A DNA stretch of 64,000 nt, taken from NCBI GenBank assembly GCA_022113835.1, contig JAILWY010000005.1, positions 6,590,501 through 6,654,500 on the forward strand, written 5' to 3'. Positions 24,157 through 36,135 of this stretch are shown piece by piece. This stretch comes from Atopsyche davidsoni. Lineage: Eukaryota; Arthropoda; Insecta; Trichoptera; Hydrobiosidae. Positions within the stretch are counted from its first letter, which is position 1, and each line of letters begins with the position of its first letter. The position numbers were made by a program, and so were the translations under genes. The notes under the pieces are model-generated. The model was not told where the DNA came from, ran no database searches, and saw only the letters and a list, made by a program, of their open reading frames with translations.

Positions 24157-24273
24157 GCTGATAGATATGTATCGATACGCGAAACAACACTGCGAACGCG
24201 ACGCTCAGCACGGCACAGTATCCCAGGAATCAGTCAAAGAGTGTAGGCTCACCTTGGCAATTACGAGTCGTAG
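24157..24273 (+). CDS. Candidate exon, identity unknown
   Basis: The acceptor-like CGATTTTCGGTTTCTAG is followed by 117 open bases and a donor-like TCGTAG|GTATGA. The open frame reads LIDMYRYAKQHCERDAQHG then TVSQESVKECRLTLAITS. Both splice signals are good and base composition is more coding-like than the flanks. It lies inside a longer open frame (24128-24415), so the frame is not broken at the edges. No domain is recognised. Confidence 0.35.
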
Positions 24274-25191
24274 GTATGATACTGAGAATTTGCCGAAATT
24301 CCGCTCTATTGTTCAAAATACGGCTGTTTCCGAAAATTCTGACGGATTCCTATACACTGAGTCCACAGAGGAAGGTTGTACCACCTCTCGATATAATTTG
24401 TATGAAAATTGGTAAATTAGCTGAACAGCGTATCCGCTCTGATTGCTTTTCCTCCTACTGTTTGGAATACTTTAAAAAATATCATTTTTTGCTACAATTT
24501 TAGCAGTTAACTTTTTTTTTTATCAATAATTAAAAATAAATAAAAAAATCCCAAAAAACTAGTAAGCGTATGTTTATTGTTTTTTTGTTGAGGTGCTAAA
24601 ATTTTACCGTATCTACTGAGAATAAAAAAAACATTTTATTTCATAGAAATTCATACTAAACAATAAAAGTATCAGAAAGCTCTATTTTTTAAATTATTTT
24701 ATGTATGTCAAATATTATGAAAAAATATTGAATCTAATATATACTATCGGGTAAATAAACCATGCTGTCTAAAAGCAAGCTGTTTTTTTTTCTAATATGA
24801 TAGCAAACGTAAGTTTACAGATTATCTTTAAAAAACAATCAAAATAAATTTGGAAAACAATATTTAAAACCTGGATGTTAATTGAATAAAAACAAGAATT
24901 AAAAAATAAAACAACACTATACTTAAAACATAGTTTTTCTTAGATGTGCTCGTATGTTTTGCAATTATTATATATTATGTTAATGATATAAAAAAATATA
25001 TTGGGCCATAGGACATTATAAAATTTTTAAAACAGCATACACCATTATGTCATAATTCAAACTATACTTAAATTATAATAATAGGTTTAAAAATTATTAT
25101 AACAAGTTCTTGACCATATCGCTAGCTTTCTCCATCAAATGCCTCTTTATTCATAGACTTTTCCCTGGAAAATTAGCTGCAGAAAGTATCA
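24274..25191. other. AT-rich stretch
   Basis: Nothing recognised. Confidence 0.6.
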
Positions 25192-25275
25192 CAGTTAAAC
25201 CTCAATATAACGGACCAATTGAGAAGGGGGGGGGGTGCATTAAAGCTGAAAGTCCGTTATATAAAAATATGTTTA
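25192..25275. mobile_element. pogo/Tigger-like terminal repeat remnant
   Basis: CAGTTAAACCTCAATATAAC continues CGGACC, which resembles the terminal repeats of pogo/Tigger (Tc1-mariner superfamily) elements, typically CAGT..AACCTC..TATAACGGAC. TATAACGGAC (25206-25215) is repeated inverted at 25252-25261. The outer right end is decayed. A run of 10 G (25226-25235) lies inside. At about 84 bp it is an internally deleted, non-autonomous copy. No clear TA duplication remains. Confidence 0.45.
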
Positions 25276-25564
25276 GAATAAATCAAAAAACTTTTTTTTG
25301 AAAATACACTGTATGTATTTAGATATAAAAAATACTTGTCATCGGAAACTCATTGTTAAGTGACGTTGCTGTTTGATATCGACGCGCTTGCTTTCAATAA
25401 TCCTACTAAAAAGGAATTAAGTTTTGTTCGCACTTTTGATGTTTGCTGTTTTTTTATAAACAACTCTCGAAAATTACGAAATTTTATAATTGTTATACAT
25501 TTTTGCATTCAAAACATTGATTTTTCGTCCGTTGTATCGATGTTTTACTGTTTTTCGGAACACA
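25276..25564. other. AT-rich stretch
   Basis: Overlapping short frames only; borders the family B repeat. Confidence 0.5.
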
Positions 25565-25655
25565 CGGCCAAAAAAGGATACCCTACGCTTTTTTTTATCA
25601 TCATCAGGAGTTCTTGTTATTAACGCATACTGTGCAAGACTCTCTAGCTTGCGAC
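25565..25655 (-). repeat. Dispersed repeat family B, copy 1
   Basis: The minus strand carries GAACTCCTGATGATGATA then GCGTAGGGTATCC. It aligns with 56041-56128 (minus), which has the same CCTGATGATG core and a matching flank on both sides. Shared identity is moderate, so the copies are old. At 55.8-56.1 kb a family A end follows family B in the same orientation, which suggests A and B are parts of one retroelement. Confidence 0.5.
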
Positions 25656-28600
25656 GTGCCGTATATAAGCAAGTATTACCAGTAATATGCAATTGATTAT
25701 GTATGATTATTTACTGTGCTTTAAATCAGCTACAACCGAGTATGAACATTCAGCAGTCGTTTAGATTAATTAGTAGTGAGGTCTAATCATTTATCAAATC
25801 GGCCCAACAACGATACGGTAATGCGGCGTGGCCTAAAGCCCTGAGTGAGTCACGCCCGGTCTTCAAAATCGGTTCCTAGAAATGGGTGAGAATTTTCGTG
25901 GAAACCTCGGGCGATTCCGGTGAAAGGAGGATTTGGGCGTGTAGGAGTTAAGGCTGTATTGTCGATGATACAATAAGATGTATCCAATAATGAATCTGAA
26001 GGTTAATTGGTTTGACTTATTACTGTACTTATTATTTAGTGACTTTCAACATAGGCATGCTGTTGTTATTACTGTGTACCGACCTATTGATTAATTTCTT
26101 GCAGAATTGCAATTATGTCAAGTCAAGTTTATTTTTATTAGTTAATATAAAATATTACAGAATTCGAATAAAACTGAATAGTTTGATTTAAAACTGGAAT
26201 TCAAATCAAAGAGTATAAATAAAAATTATTTCCTTCTGTGACTGAAGTCGTTTAATATAAAATAAATCCTGAAACTTGCTCTTATAAATTGCAGCTATGC
26301 TGTTAAATCGGTTTCACCCTTATTTATTTTTCACCTAAACTCTGTTATTATAAATGTCTCAAATTGGCAAACTTTTGATATGAAAAAAAAAAATTAAATA
26401 CTCTATAAACGAATGAAATCTTATAGAATAAATTCTGCACTGTATTAAATTTTTATTTTAAAAAAATTTGATTCTTTTCTCTGTCGCCATTTCCAATGAA
26501 TCAGATGAGACTTGTTTGTATTGCAATACAATGTTATAAAACAATAGTTGCAAATTTATCTTATCTAATCAATTAAAAAAATATTTTGTCGTTTTCCTTG
26601 TAGATAGGTTAGATTCGTGCTAACCACAGATTTTTCTTATCATCATAAATAATATGCAGCTTTGAGAATCGTGTCAGTGTCTAAAATTAACTCTTCAGAT
26701 ATTACGTAGATATATTAAATAAAATTACAGAAAAAAACCCCTCTTTAATCCGGTAGTACGCGCGTCGATTCATATTGTCGTTATTCATATTACAAAAAAC
26801 ATAATTAATTAGCATTTAAGATAATATATTCAAATCTGTGAACAAAAATAGCAAACTATTTGCATTGATGTCTATTTTTATGTTATTGTCATATTTAGCT
26901 CTTATAGAAGTTTTTATATTTTTTAAAAAGTTCTGAAAAAGGTCAATGAAACACAAACATATTTATATTATTATAAATTATAATTAATAGATTTTGGCAC
27001 TTGCAAAATGTTCCGAGAATGTATTGTAATAATTTATGATTAGAGGGTGAGTGTGGATAATGTTATTTGAATGATAATGGACCACTAAAATAATCTACTA
27101 TCTCGTACGTACACACATACAATTTTTGTTGAAAATAGTCAGTTAAAAGGTTCCAATTTGTTTTCATGTATTTATTTATTTTATCATACTTAGATATCAG
27201 TCGTAAATCTAATATTTATAAGATAAAAAATGCTACATTTTTATTACCCAGGAAATACTATAATAGTACGAAAACTTGTATTTTATATATGTGGTAAACA
27301 TATTCGCCGTGCATACAGATTACGCAATCTCTCTAAATGCATAAACTATTGTTTTTGCTTTTTTTTCAGACTCATCTTTATTCAAGTAGTTTACGTTAAA
27401 AGGTAAGCGGGGAATCCTTTGGCATGAAACGTTTTTATGAGTAGACCGAAAATAAACAGCATATTTAGTGGCCATTTGGCAGCAGTAAAACAAAAAGATT
27501 ACAACTTCAATTACTTGTCTTTTTCGTTAGATTGAAATTTCCGCAAAAAAATTAATAAGAGAATAAACATGATCTATTCTCATATTTAATTTTATTATAA
27601 ATCTTGTATTTCAATATAGCAGTATTTTATTTGCATCATTGTTTAGAGTCAAACATTTTGACTACAGAAAATTCATTGAGTTTTTTTGTTGTTGCATTTA
27701 TAAGGCATACATGGAAAGTGTTACTCAAATTACATATTATTATACATGTGATTATGAGTCATTCGCGTTTATGAGTGTATAATACTTCCATTAGTATGTC
27801 GGTCATTCAACCACACACGATGCTAATTAATATTGTGAAAACCCTCCATGGAATTTTCCTCATTTTCCGAGTCTAACGCCATCTAGGAGTCAGTAGTTAA
27901 AGCTCGACCAAGCTTGCTTCACTCGTCACATCATAAAGGTCAATGTGTAACACGTCACCAAGTTCACGGTGTGTTAGTATGTCGGGAATGGATAAAGGGC
28001 CGCACTCGGCGGTATTATGTCAGCGCGATAAAACTAAATCACATTAAAAACAACCCAAAATAATAGAAGCATCATATACGAACATATTCTCTCCCAGAAA
28101 TACTTAATAAAAAATTGTAACACTTTTAATCAATTGAAAAATAAATAAAATTTATATCTATGTACGGGTTAAATTATTAAGTATCTTGATTCCTTAAAGC
28201 ACGTAGTGAGTAATCAAATTTTAACGAAATTCTTTTTTTACATACTACGAACATCTTACTATGTGTTTAAAGAAAAAAAATCACAATGTTACGAACTTTT
28301 TTCACTTACCAAGATGTATCGAAGGCAAATTTTAATGGTAATTAAGTAATAAGGTTAATTTTTACTATAAATTGTTGTTTTGTTTTAATTGACACATTTG
28401 ATTTTTGTGTAATGAAGTAAAATAAAAATATATTTAAAGGTCACTTGATATTGATATAAAACTATCTAATTGAATTACAAAATATCTAGTTTATAAAATG
28501 TGGCTGTAAACAATAGTTTGTACTTGATATAGTTTCGATAACTACAAAAAATATATTAAACTGCTACTTTTTCTATCCAAAGACTTATTGCTGCATTTAA

Positions 28601-28684
28601 GGCGTATATAAAAAAAATCTTATATTAGGTTTGAAATTCATTTGGTGTAGAATGGTGTCCTTTGGTGTAGAATATTCACGTGGT
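25656..28684. other. AT-rich stretch with an island at 25800-25970
   Basis: The island contains TGAGTGAGTCACGCCCGG (AP-1-like) and CCTCGGGCGATTCCGG without a clear frame. A GC-richer patch at 27840-28020 includes GCCATCTAGG. The rest is empty. Confidence 0.45.
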
Positions 28685-28804
28685 GAAGGAAGACACGGGG
28701 ACTCACTACGTTATTTTCTCTTTAAAAAACCATGATTACTGGCTCAGCGTGAGTAGTGAAAAGGTCGCCAACCTACGGAGGACAGGCACTTGTTTTAGAA
28801 GAAA
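28685..28804 (+). repeat. Dispersed repeat family A, copy 2
   Basis: GAAGGAAGACACGGGGACTC at the start and AAGGTCGCCAACCT followed by GGCACTTG near the end align over about 120 bp with 51892-52018. Orientation plus. Confidence 0.6.
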
Positions 28805-28919
28805 TTAATTTGTCCCGCAATTTTTAATTAAACACTCAAATCAAATTTACACCAAAAAAAAACCAAAAACGTTGAAATTCAATCCCGGTTTTAAATAAAT
28901 AAAATTTAAATTTAAATTT

Positions 28920-29210
28920 TCCTACACCGCGTCTGCTTGGACTAGCCACGCCCCTCGTGACGTCACAGCCATACGTCAGTCGCGCGAGCGTACCGTAAAC
29001 AAAATCGCATTCATGTTTTTATTATGAAACGTGTTTTGTTTACACGGTGGAGTGTTTCCGAGGGAAATGGCGGTTTCCCCGCTGCTCCTCGGGACCCGCA
29101 AGTCACGGCCTGGACCTTGCGGGCTACGATTGCGATCATCCTTGAGAAGTTTCCTTCGCGCCGGGGAAGTAACCCGCTAAGGAAATTTATCAATGACTTT
29201 ATCATTGTAT
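28920..29210. promoter_or_regulatory. GC-rich island with CRE, KLF and paired forkhead sites
   Basis: CCACGCCC (KLF/Sp1-like, 28947-28954) lies next to TGACGTCA (28958-28965). GTAAACAAAA (28995-29004) and its exact inverse TTTTGTTTAC (29034-29043) are forkhead-type sites forming a 10-bp inverted repeat. ATGGCGG at 29067-29073. Short open frames exist on both strands, so coding is not supported. Candidate enhancer or promoter. Confidence 0.35.
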
Positions 29211-29411
29211 ACTAATTATGCGGTTTGTGAGTTATATAAATATTGCATTTATTTGTGGGTAATTTTCGAAGAACTGAACAGGATTAAGACAAAATGCACT
29301 GTCATGTTTTATTATTTTTGAATATATATATATATATATATATTGTTATCTAGTCCTTACTTATTAAAATATTACTTTTTTGTATGAGTTTAATAACTTA
29401 ATAAAATCACG

Positions 29412-29551
29412 CAAAAAGGGGATATTTACACATACTTTTTTTTTTGCACAAACTCAATAACGAAAATATATAAATCCATGTACGCTACCACCTAAGCCAC
29501 ATCTTGTAAGCCTCCTAACCTGCGCCAGGGCAGAGGGATAACCACATACCC
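29412..29551 (+). repeat. Dispersed repeat family C, copy 1
   Basis: AAACTCAATAAC, then CTAAGCCACATCTTGTAAGC and CTAACCTGCGCC align in order with 63333-63445. Family unknown. Confidence 0.6.
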
Positions 29552-29880
29552 TAAAGACTGCTGTATGTATATATTTTTAGCGTTACTTTATTGTTATTTT
29601 ATGGTTTATTTATATACAATTTCAATATAACCTCGAAAGCTAGAAGCCCCAAATATAACACTTAAGAAAAAATAAACTCAATTTAATATATATTAGCATA
29701 AAAGTTAATATGGTAGCTTAATTGAGTTTGCCGAAGAATTGAAAAAAAGGTCTGATATTTTGTTAAATTAAATAAAACCTTTATATTAAAATGAAAAATA
29801 TTATAAAATTCTTCATATAGTAAATCTGTATGCATTCAATATTTTGTGAGTGTATAATACTTGGTAGAATCCCATTTGAA

Positions 29881-29951
29881 ATAAAAATACTTTTGTGATT
29901 TTTCTACGTGTTTAATTTAATTGGTGACCGGTTTCACAAAATAAAAGTATT
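29881..29951 (-). mobile_element. Truncated end resembling the hammerhead family
   Basis: On the minus strand GTGAAACCGGTCACC keeps the GAAAC-NN-GTC part of a minimal hammerhead, followed by an AT-rich AATTAAATTAAACACG and AGTATTTTTATTT tail comparable in layout to the 22337-22597 copies. The CTGATGA half is missing, as in a 5'-truncated retroelement copy. The ends AATACTTTTGTG and CACAAAATAAAAGTATT form an imperfect inverted pair. Confidence 0.35.
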
Positions 29952-32900
29952 TAATTAAAAATATATCTATATACATTTTGGAGATGCCTTAAATCCTTAA
30001 ATAGTAAGCACATTTTTATATTTTATAACATATAATTTATACTATTTAAAATTTATGTACGCCTATCTAATTGAAGAAAAAATTAACGAGTCATTGTTAA
30101 TTTGCTGCTAACGACATCTACAGTTTCCGCATCAAACTCGAAACAATAGCGCGACAATAATTTGACAAAAGGAAACAAAATTACACGGAAAAGTGGCATC
30201 TGTCGGTGAAAGCCAAAAGCTTGTTGTTTTTTTGTACAAAAAAAACTGGAAAACTACATCCCGTAGATTTTCGTAAGCTAGAAAAGAAAATCGGGGCAGA
30301 TTTTCTCTTTACCTTCGTATCGTTTTTTCAGCGTGCGATAAAATAAGAAGTGATATGCAATGAAAGCCTCACTTCAGACCTGCAATATAAATGTTTTTAA
30401 AAATATTGTAATGTGTAAAAATATAAATTATAACAATCAATCATTAATATGTATAATTAGCAGTAAATTTTTATATAATACAAGTTGACAAGTTTTCTGC
30501 CTTACTACTAAACGATCAAATATATTTAATTTTATCTTAGGGTTCATATTGGCTTTTGACTTTGGTCGATGAGCTTTTCTTTATTCTTTTTGATAAAACA
30601 TTTTATTTTTCAAGTTATTTTCAGCTCAAATCATTGAGTGGGTTTTACCATCAAATATTTTTTTTGAAATTTAATACTGCCCAGGTGTGAAGGCTATAAA
30701 TCAAAAACACCATATGACATCAACAAATTTTGAAAAGCAGCTTATTTAACAATGAAAATTCAGCCTTAGATATTGAAAAACATGTATTTTACCAAATTAA
30801 ATGGAAAGTGTGACTCACGCAAGGGCTTGGGTTTTGATGTTTTGATTTCAATGCGGCACGGTTTAAGTTGCAATCTTAAACAGGGAAATTGGTGATAACT
30901 ACTTGCTATACATCTTATCAAGATTTTACACCCACGGACACTATTCTCTAAAACTACAATACTGAATGTTTTTTTCAAATTTTTATTTGCTTCACTTAGT
31001 ATTTGAGACATAACAGATTTTCTTATATGAATTAAATCATGCATAAAACAAGTGCCAGACAAAATTGCACAGTTTTGTTTGAAATTTAATAATGAGTGTT
31101 TATTTTTTGGCGGAGATCGGTAAATATTATTCCCTTTGAAAAAATATATTTTTCATGTTCAAAAATATTGTGTTTTTGCTATTTCTTGGCAATAAGAGAG
31201 CTGTTTGATTTTAATTCATTAAGATAGTAATCTTTGAGTGTTTTTAAAATAATTTAATACTAATGCAAATGTGAAAAACGCACAGAAAAAGAATATCCCG
31301 AATCTTGAATTATGCTTATAATTTTAAATATAAAAATAACATCCAAATATAAATATCAGAATTCATCTTATAAGAAATATTTGTAAAAGTACTGGAGAAA
31401 CTCCCCTACGTCTGGTTTGCCATATCGATCGTCCTTGGCGCCATGAAATAAACAAGGCTCTTTCGTAATAAACTGAGGGAATTTTCACCCTAAGAAATCT
31501 TAATTGTGAGAAATCTGCTCATAAATAAATATTATGATGTAATGAAAATAGTTTATGTAAAAAACCGATATAGCTTTATTTACATTCAGTAGTTTTTTTT
31601 GTAATTCAAAAATGCTTTTAAATCTAATAATTTTGTAACAAGAAAAAACAAAATGCGAAACATGCTAAAAATTCATTTAATTTCATATGTCTTTACTTCT
31701 ATAAGTATAAAATAATTTGTTTTGTTAAGAATGTATTTATTTATTAAGTATTAAAATATAAAACTGATGGAACGTAACAAAATAACCATATCTTTACTTA
31801 GTTTATTTTGATCCTCGTACAATAAATTCTTTTGGAAAATTTTATTAAAAAAACTTTTAAAACTTCTCGTAAATAGTCTTCTCGTTCTGCTGTATTGTAT
31901 AAAAAAAATGTAGACTTATTTTCATTTAGCTACAGTATTTATAAACGCGTGTTTTCCCATCAAGGATATAAACACAAAGAAGATTTATTGAACTGTGCGA
32001 ACAGAGATAAGCTCTAATAAGGTAATCCACAATCGCCAATTAACTCATTGTTCTAGAAACCGGAAAAAATATACGCAGCTAATTTATCAATTACGATTAG
32101 AAAAAAGTATTCACAAAGTATCTATTTATCCAATAATTTTATATATATCTAAAATAAATCATATATTTGTATAAAATTAAAAAGTTTTTTGTAGGCGCTA
32201 CTGAAAATATAAAGCATACGATATCGTGTTGGTGAAATGATTGGAACACTTCCAAAGAGCCTCACTTATCAGGCGTGTATAATATTCATTGCCAAAAATT
32301 TTTATAATCTATCTCTATGTCAATGCAATGAACCTGAATATAAACATCCTTGAATCAGAGACGACAGGTATTCGTGTATAAATAAGCATCATAAATCATA
32401 CAGTATTTAAAGAAGTGATGCATAAAAACGAAGATGAAAATAAATATTCAAGTTCTTATGCAATTATCGTATGGCATTTTTATTGTAGCTGGTATATTTT
32501 TTTGCTTCGCGTAAAACATGAAGGATTATAATTTTTTGCAATAAAATCAATCTCGAAAACTGCGATTTTATTCGAAGATAAAAATATTCTTACCGAGAGA
32601 AACGAGATAAAGAATAAATATCGTTTGTTGAATATTTGAATTAAAGTGTCAATATATTTAATTATTAATTTAAAGAAATAATTTTTTTATTTTTTTGAAC
32701 ATACTTTACGTCCGAAAAGACAAAAGCTGAAATTGTCATATTTTTATCTACTATAAAAGGTATTTTGTTGCAAGGTTAAACATTAAAACAGTTATTGTAT
32801 TCAATCATCATAATATCGACAATAAAAATATTTTTTTATATACCAAAAAAGAAATACGTACATAAATTTTTTTTTTTTTTTTTACATGTGTTGCAATGAA

Positions 32901-34611
32901 AAAATGTTTAAATTTTTATTAAATAATAAAATAATGCTTATATGCACTTTATTTATGTCTATAAAATATTAAATAAACACTTATTTCCTTAAATCAATAC
33001 GGCCTTATCTTTCTTGGCACACCTTCAGTAAAAATAACCGATTACTTCCGTTCAAGTTCACGTTGCGTGCACTCAGCAAAATAATCTGAAAATAGTGCCT
33101 CCATACAACACTTCCACCTAATTTTGAAACATTAACTAAATTGAGCGAGCAAAATTAGAATTAATGGAGGATCGATATTTCATGGAAACACATATTTTAG
33201 AAGTACTGACACATCGCTATTTTAGTTTGAGCGAGAATAGTACCAATTCTGGGAAGCATTGATTTTTGGTCTTACAGATGTTTTGTTTACAGCAACGCCC
33301 TATTGATTTCTCCCTTTGGATTGTTTTTCGCTTCTGAAAATGGTGAAATACTCTGCAATACCTGATAGGACGCAAAATCATAAGAAAACATCCAAAAAAT
33401 ATGCAATTGACTGATTAAAAATTGTGCATAGTATAATCGGCTTTAAAAATAAATGCTGTTGGATAATTATTTTTCAGCTGTTAGTTTTCTCGATGTGTGT
33501 TTAAAAGGCTGTTTTAAACTGTGTTGCACTTTGCATTGCAATAATTGTGTTTTATTTATAATGTTTATTGAATCCTTGTAACTAATAATGAACCGAATGA
33601 AGTAATAAAAATGCGTTTCCGCAAATTAATAACATTCTACTAATAAGTGGGTCGTAAAAAAAATTTATATCCAAAATATTTTTTCGTGGATAAGCTACTT
33701 GAAGAAAACGCATTCTTACATCTTCGTTTAAATTTCATCGTTAGTTGGAATACAGAAATTTTTAGATAAAATAGAAATCATTTAAAATTGTTGATAAACA
33801 GTATACAAATATAAAATTAATCATCTAATTTAATTTATATTCTTGTACGTTGAATATTATTGGCCTATAAAAATTCTCTTTTTTCTTGACTAGTTACATA
33901 CCAAAGATGCGTCTAACCTTCTAATAGTTTACTGCAGCTAGAATAGCTCCAAGAATAATTCATTATCTAAGTATCATTAAAAATATAAAAATATGTTCCG
34001 CTTATTTCAGAGGTAAAAAAAGTGTTTTTATTATTAGCTATTAAATGTCTATATTAATTTAATTTTTCGATAAACCAAGATGTTCCCTTTATTTATAAAA
34101 AAAATCAAGGTTATCATCAATATTGAAAAAAAAATTACTTACATAAGATCATAACTATATAATTATCATATATTCTTGACCATAATATAACTTTAAAAAG
34201 ACATATTATTCACTTTACACACTGTATTTACTTTTGTCATAAAAACTTCATGTTTTTAAACATAATCATGCTTTTTATTTTCCTTCATACGTTTGTAGTA
34301 GTTTTATGGCCATGAAAGAGGAAACATACTTGGTATTTTTTATAATGACTTGGGTATACTTCATCTATTTGAATGGTTAAAACAAGATAGTTAAAAGTCT
34401 TACTGACTTACGGGTGTTAAACCGTAATTAAATGAAAATAGCCACATTGTTGATCTTAGCAGTGATATATTTCACGGTGAATATTTACTGTACATATCAA
34501 TAATATTTATTTATATTAGCAATATCATTATCTTTGTTATCGATTTTTTTTAAACTATGAATCAAAGTGACAAATAGATAATATATTATTAAATAATTAA
34601 TTAATAATTAA
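29952..34611. other. Long AT-rich stretch
   Basis: No island or repeat copy found. A 98-codon minus frame at 30766-31062 has no splice or start support. A 17-nt T run lies at about 32867-32883. Confidence 0.6.
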
Positions 34612-34796
34612 CTAATTTATTTTGTACTGCATTAAATAAATCAAAACGTAAAAAAGAGATTTTTTCGCCTCTCTAAGTCTTTTAAAAAGACTCATGAATT
34701 TGACGATGTCTATAGAAGGCATAAGAACTATCGCTGTCTTAAGTCCCATACTCGAGTATTTTTGATCATTTTCTGGTCCGTTTTGCAAAAAATCAA
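34612..34796 (-). CDS. Candidate exon, identity unknown
   Basis: On the minus strand, a pyrimidine-rich tract ending ATTGGTGCAG precedes 185 bases open to a TAG. The frame includes VDFLQNGPENDQKYSSMGLK then TAIVLMPSIDIVKFMSLF, with mixed codon use unlike the homopolymer-rich flanks. It could be a terminal exon or a transposon fragment. No known family recognised. Confidence 0.35.
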
Positions 34797-35976
34797 CTGC
34801 ACCAATCAAAAAAATTTAAATGCAAAAAGCTAGATACATCTCTTCTACCGAACAAAATATTTTTTTCATTTCTTGTAAATTTACTTTTAATATGATAAAT
34901 ATGTGTTTTCCGATTGAAGTGTAGGAATTTGGAGATTCGTCTACGAGTCCTAAACATTAAATAGTCTTTTTATCAATTGAAATTGAAAGATTAAATATAA
35001 ACCCTGTGCGATTTATAATTTTAAAAATTAAAAAAAAAAAAATCTTTAACAAACTTTGGTTTTGAAAAGTCGTCATTTTATCAAATTTTTCAACATCTTC
35101 AAGATTTTATTTTACCCTGAAAATGGACGTTCATTAAATAATAAAAAATAGTTAAATATAGTTTATAGTTTTTTCAATACACAATTAATAAAATAAGTTT
35201 TCCACATATAAAAACAAAGTGACAATTAAATTGATTACATGACACGATTTCGCCTGAACACCAAGCAAGGTTAGTTAGCAAGACCCATAATTGTCTACAA
35301 CTTAAAATAAATACTATTTCTTTAGTAACTTAACTCATTGGTCTCATTTTCAATCGTTTTACGTGTATACTTCAAAGAGTGACTCCCAATTTTCATCGTG
35401 GATCGAAGGAATACAAATTTAATTTTTAGCGTTTTACCCGTTGTTACTAAACCAACTATAGTGTCATTTAGAGTTTAAGGTAGTGCTATGTTTTTGTACA
35501 CGTTTTTTTTACACTGGAGTCGATAAATTCCCAGGGATATACAATGCAGTCTTGCGGCTTCGTCGCGTGTCACTCCGCCAAGGGTCCGATGGTTACGTAC
35601 ACCTGCACTGCCTGCCGACCGCAAGTAGGTCGCGACCCGGCGTTAACTATCTATGAGTAATGCTAATTCAACTCATAGTTTCACGTTTGTTGGCTAGCTC
35701 ATTAGAATAGCGGACTTGAAAATCTTCCGTTTGTTAAATCCGTGAAATATATGTTTATTTCTAGAAATTTACTACCATTCAATACAAACACCATGCACTT
35801 GCAAATATATATTCATTTTTTTTATTTAAAATATTCCAATAAATTTACACAATTTAATAGTCCATTGTGTTTCGTATCACCTGTGCTGTTTATCACCACT
35901 TTTAATGTAGCTTGTTTCTTATCGAGCTAGTCGCATAACATCTGCGCCTCACCTGCGTACGCCTACAATCATTTTT
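34797..35976. other. AT-rich stretch with an island at 35520-35720
   Basis: The island has dense CpG (CTTCGTCGCGTGTCACTCCG) and a GGTCGCGACC palindrome near 35627-35636. It starts after ACACTGGAGTCG. No frame stands out. Confidence 0.4.
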
Positions 35977-36135
35977 AATATAAAGCCTTCTACACATGGA
36001 GCAAAAGATCATGCCACCAATCTGCAGCTAGTCAATAGTGTCATATATTGAAAAACCATTTTAAAAAAACACTCAAATAAAGGGACACTATTGGCTAGCT
36101 GCGTTTGTTGCTACGTGTGTAGAGGCCTTTATATT
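35977..36135. mobile_element. Foldback MITE, 159 bp
   Basis: The left arm (35977-36042) and right arm (36084-36135) are inverted copies: AATATAAAG.CCT.CTACACA at the ends and GCAGCTAG.CAATAGTGTC inside. The left arm has about 14 extra bases (GATCATGCCACC region). The loop is AT-rich. Arms differ at several positions, so the element is older than the one at 22337. Superfamily not assigned; no clear target-site duplication. Confidence 0.7.

Noticed and set aside
25598..25610. CTGATGATGATA (minus) as another hammerhead core
   Set aside because: No GAAA at a usable distance and no stem II pairing; kept only as repeat family B.
30766..31062. 98-codon minus frame
   Set aside because: Length is within chance for the window; no splice sites or recognisable motifs.
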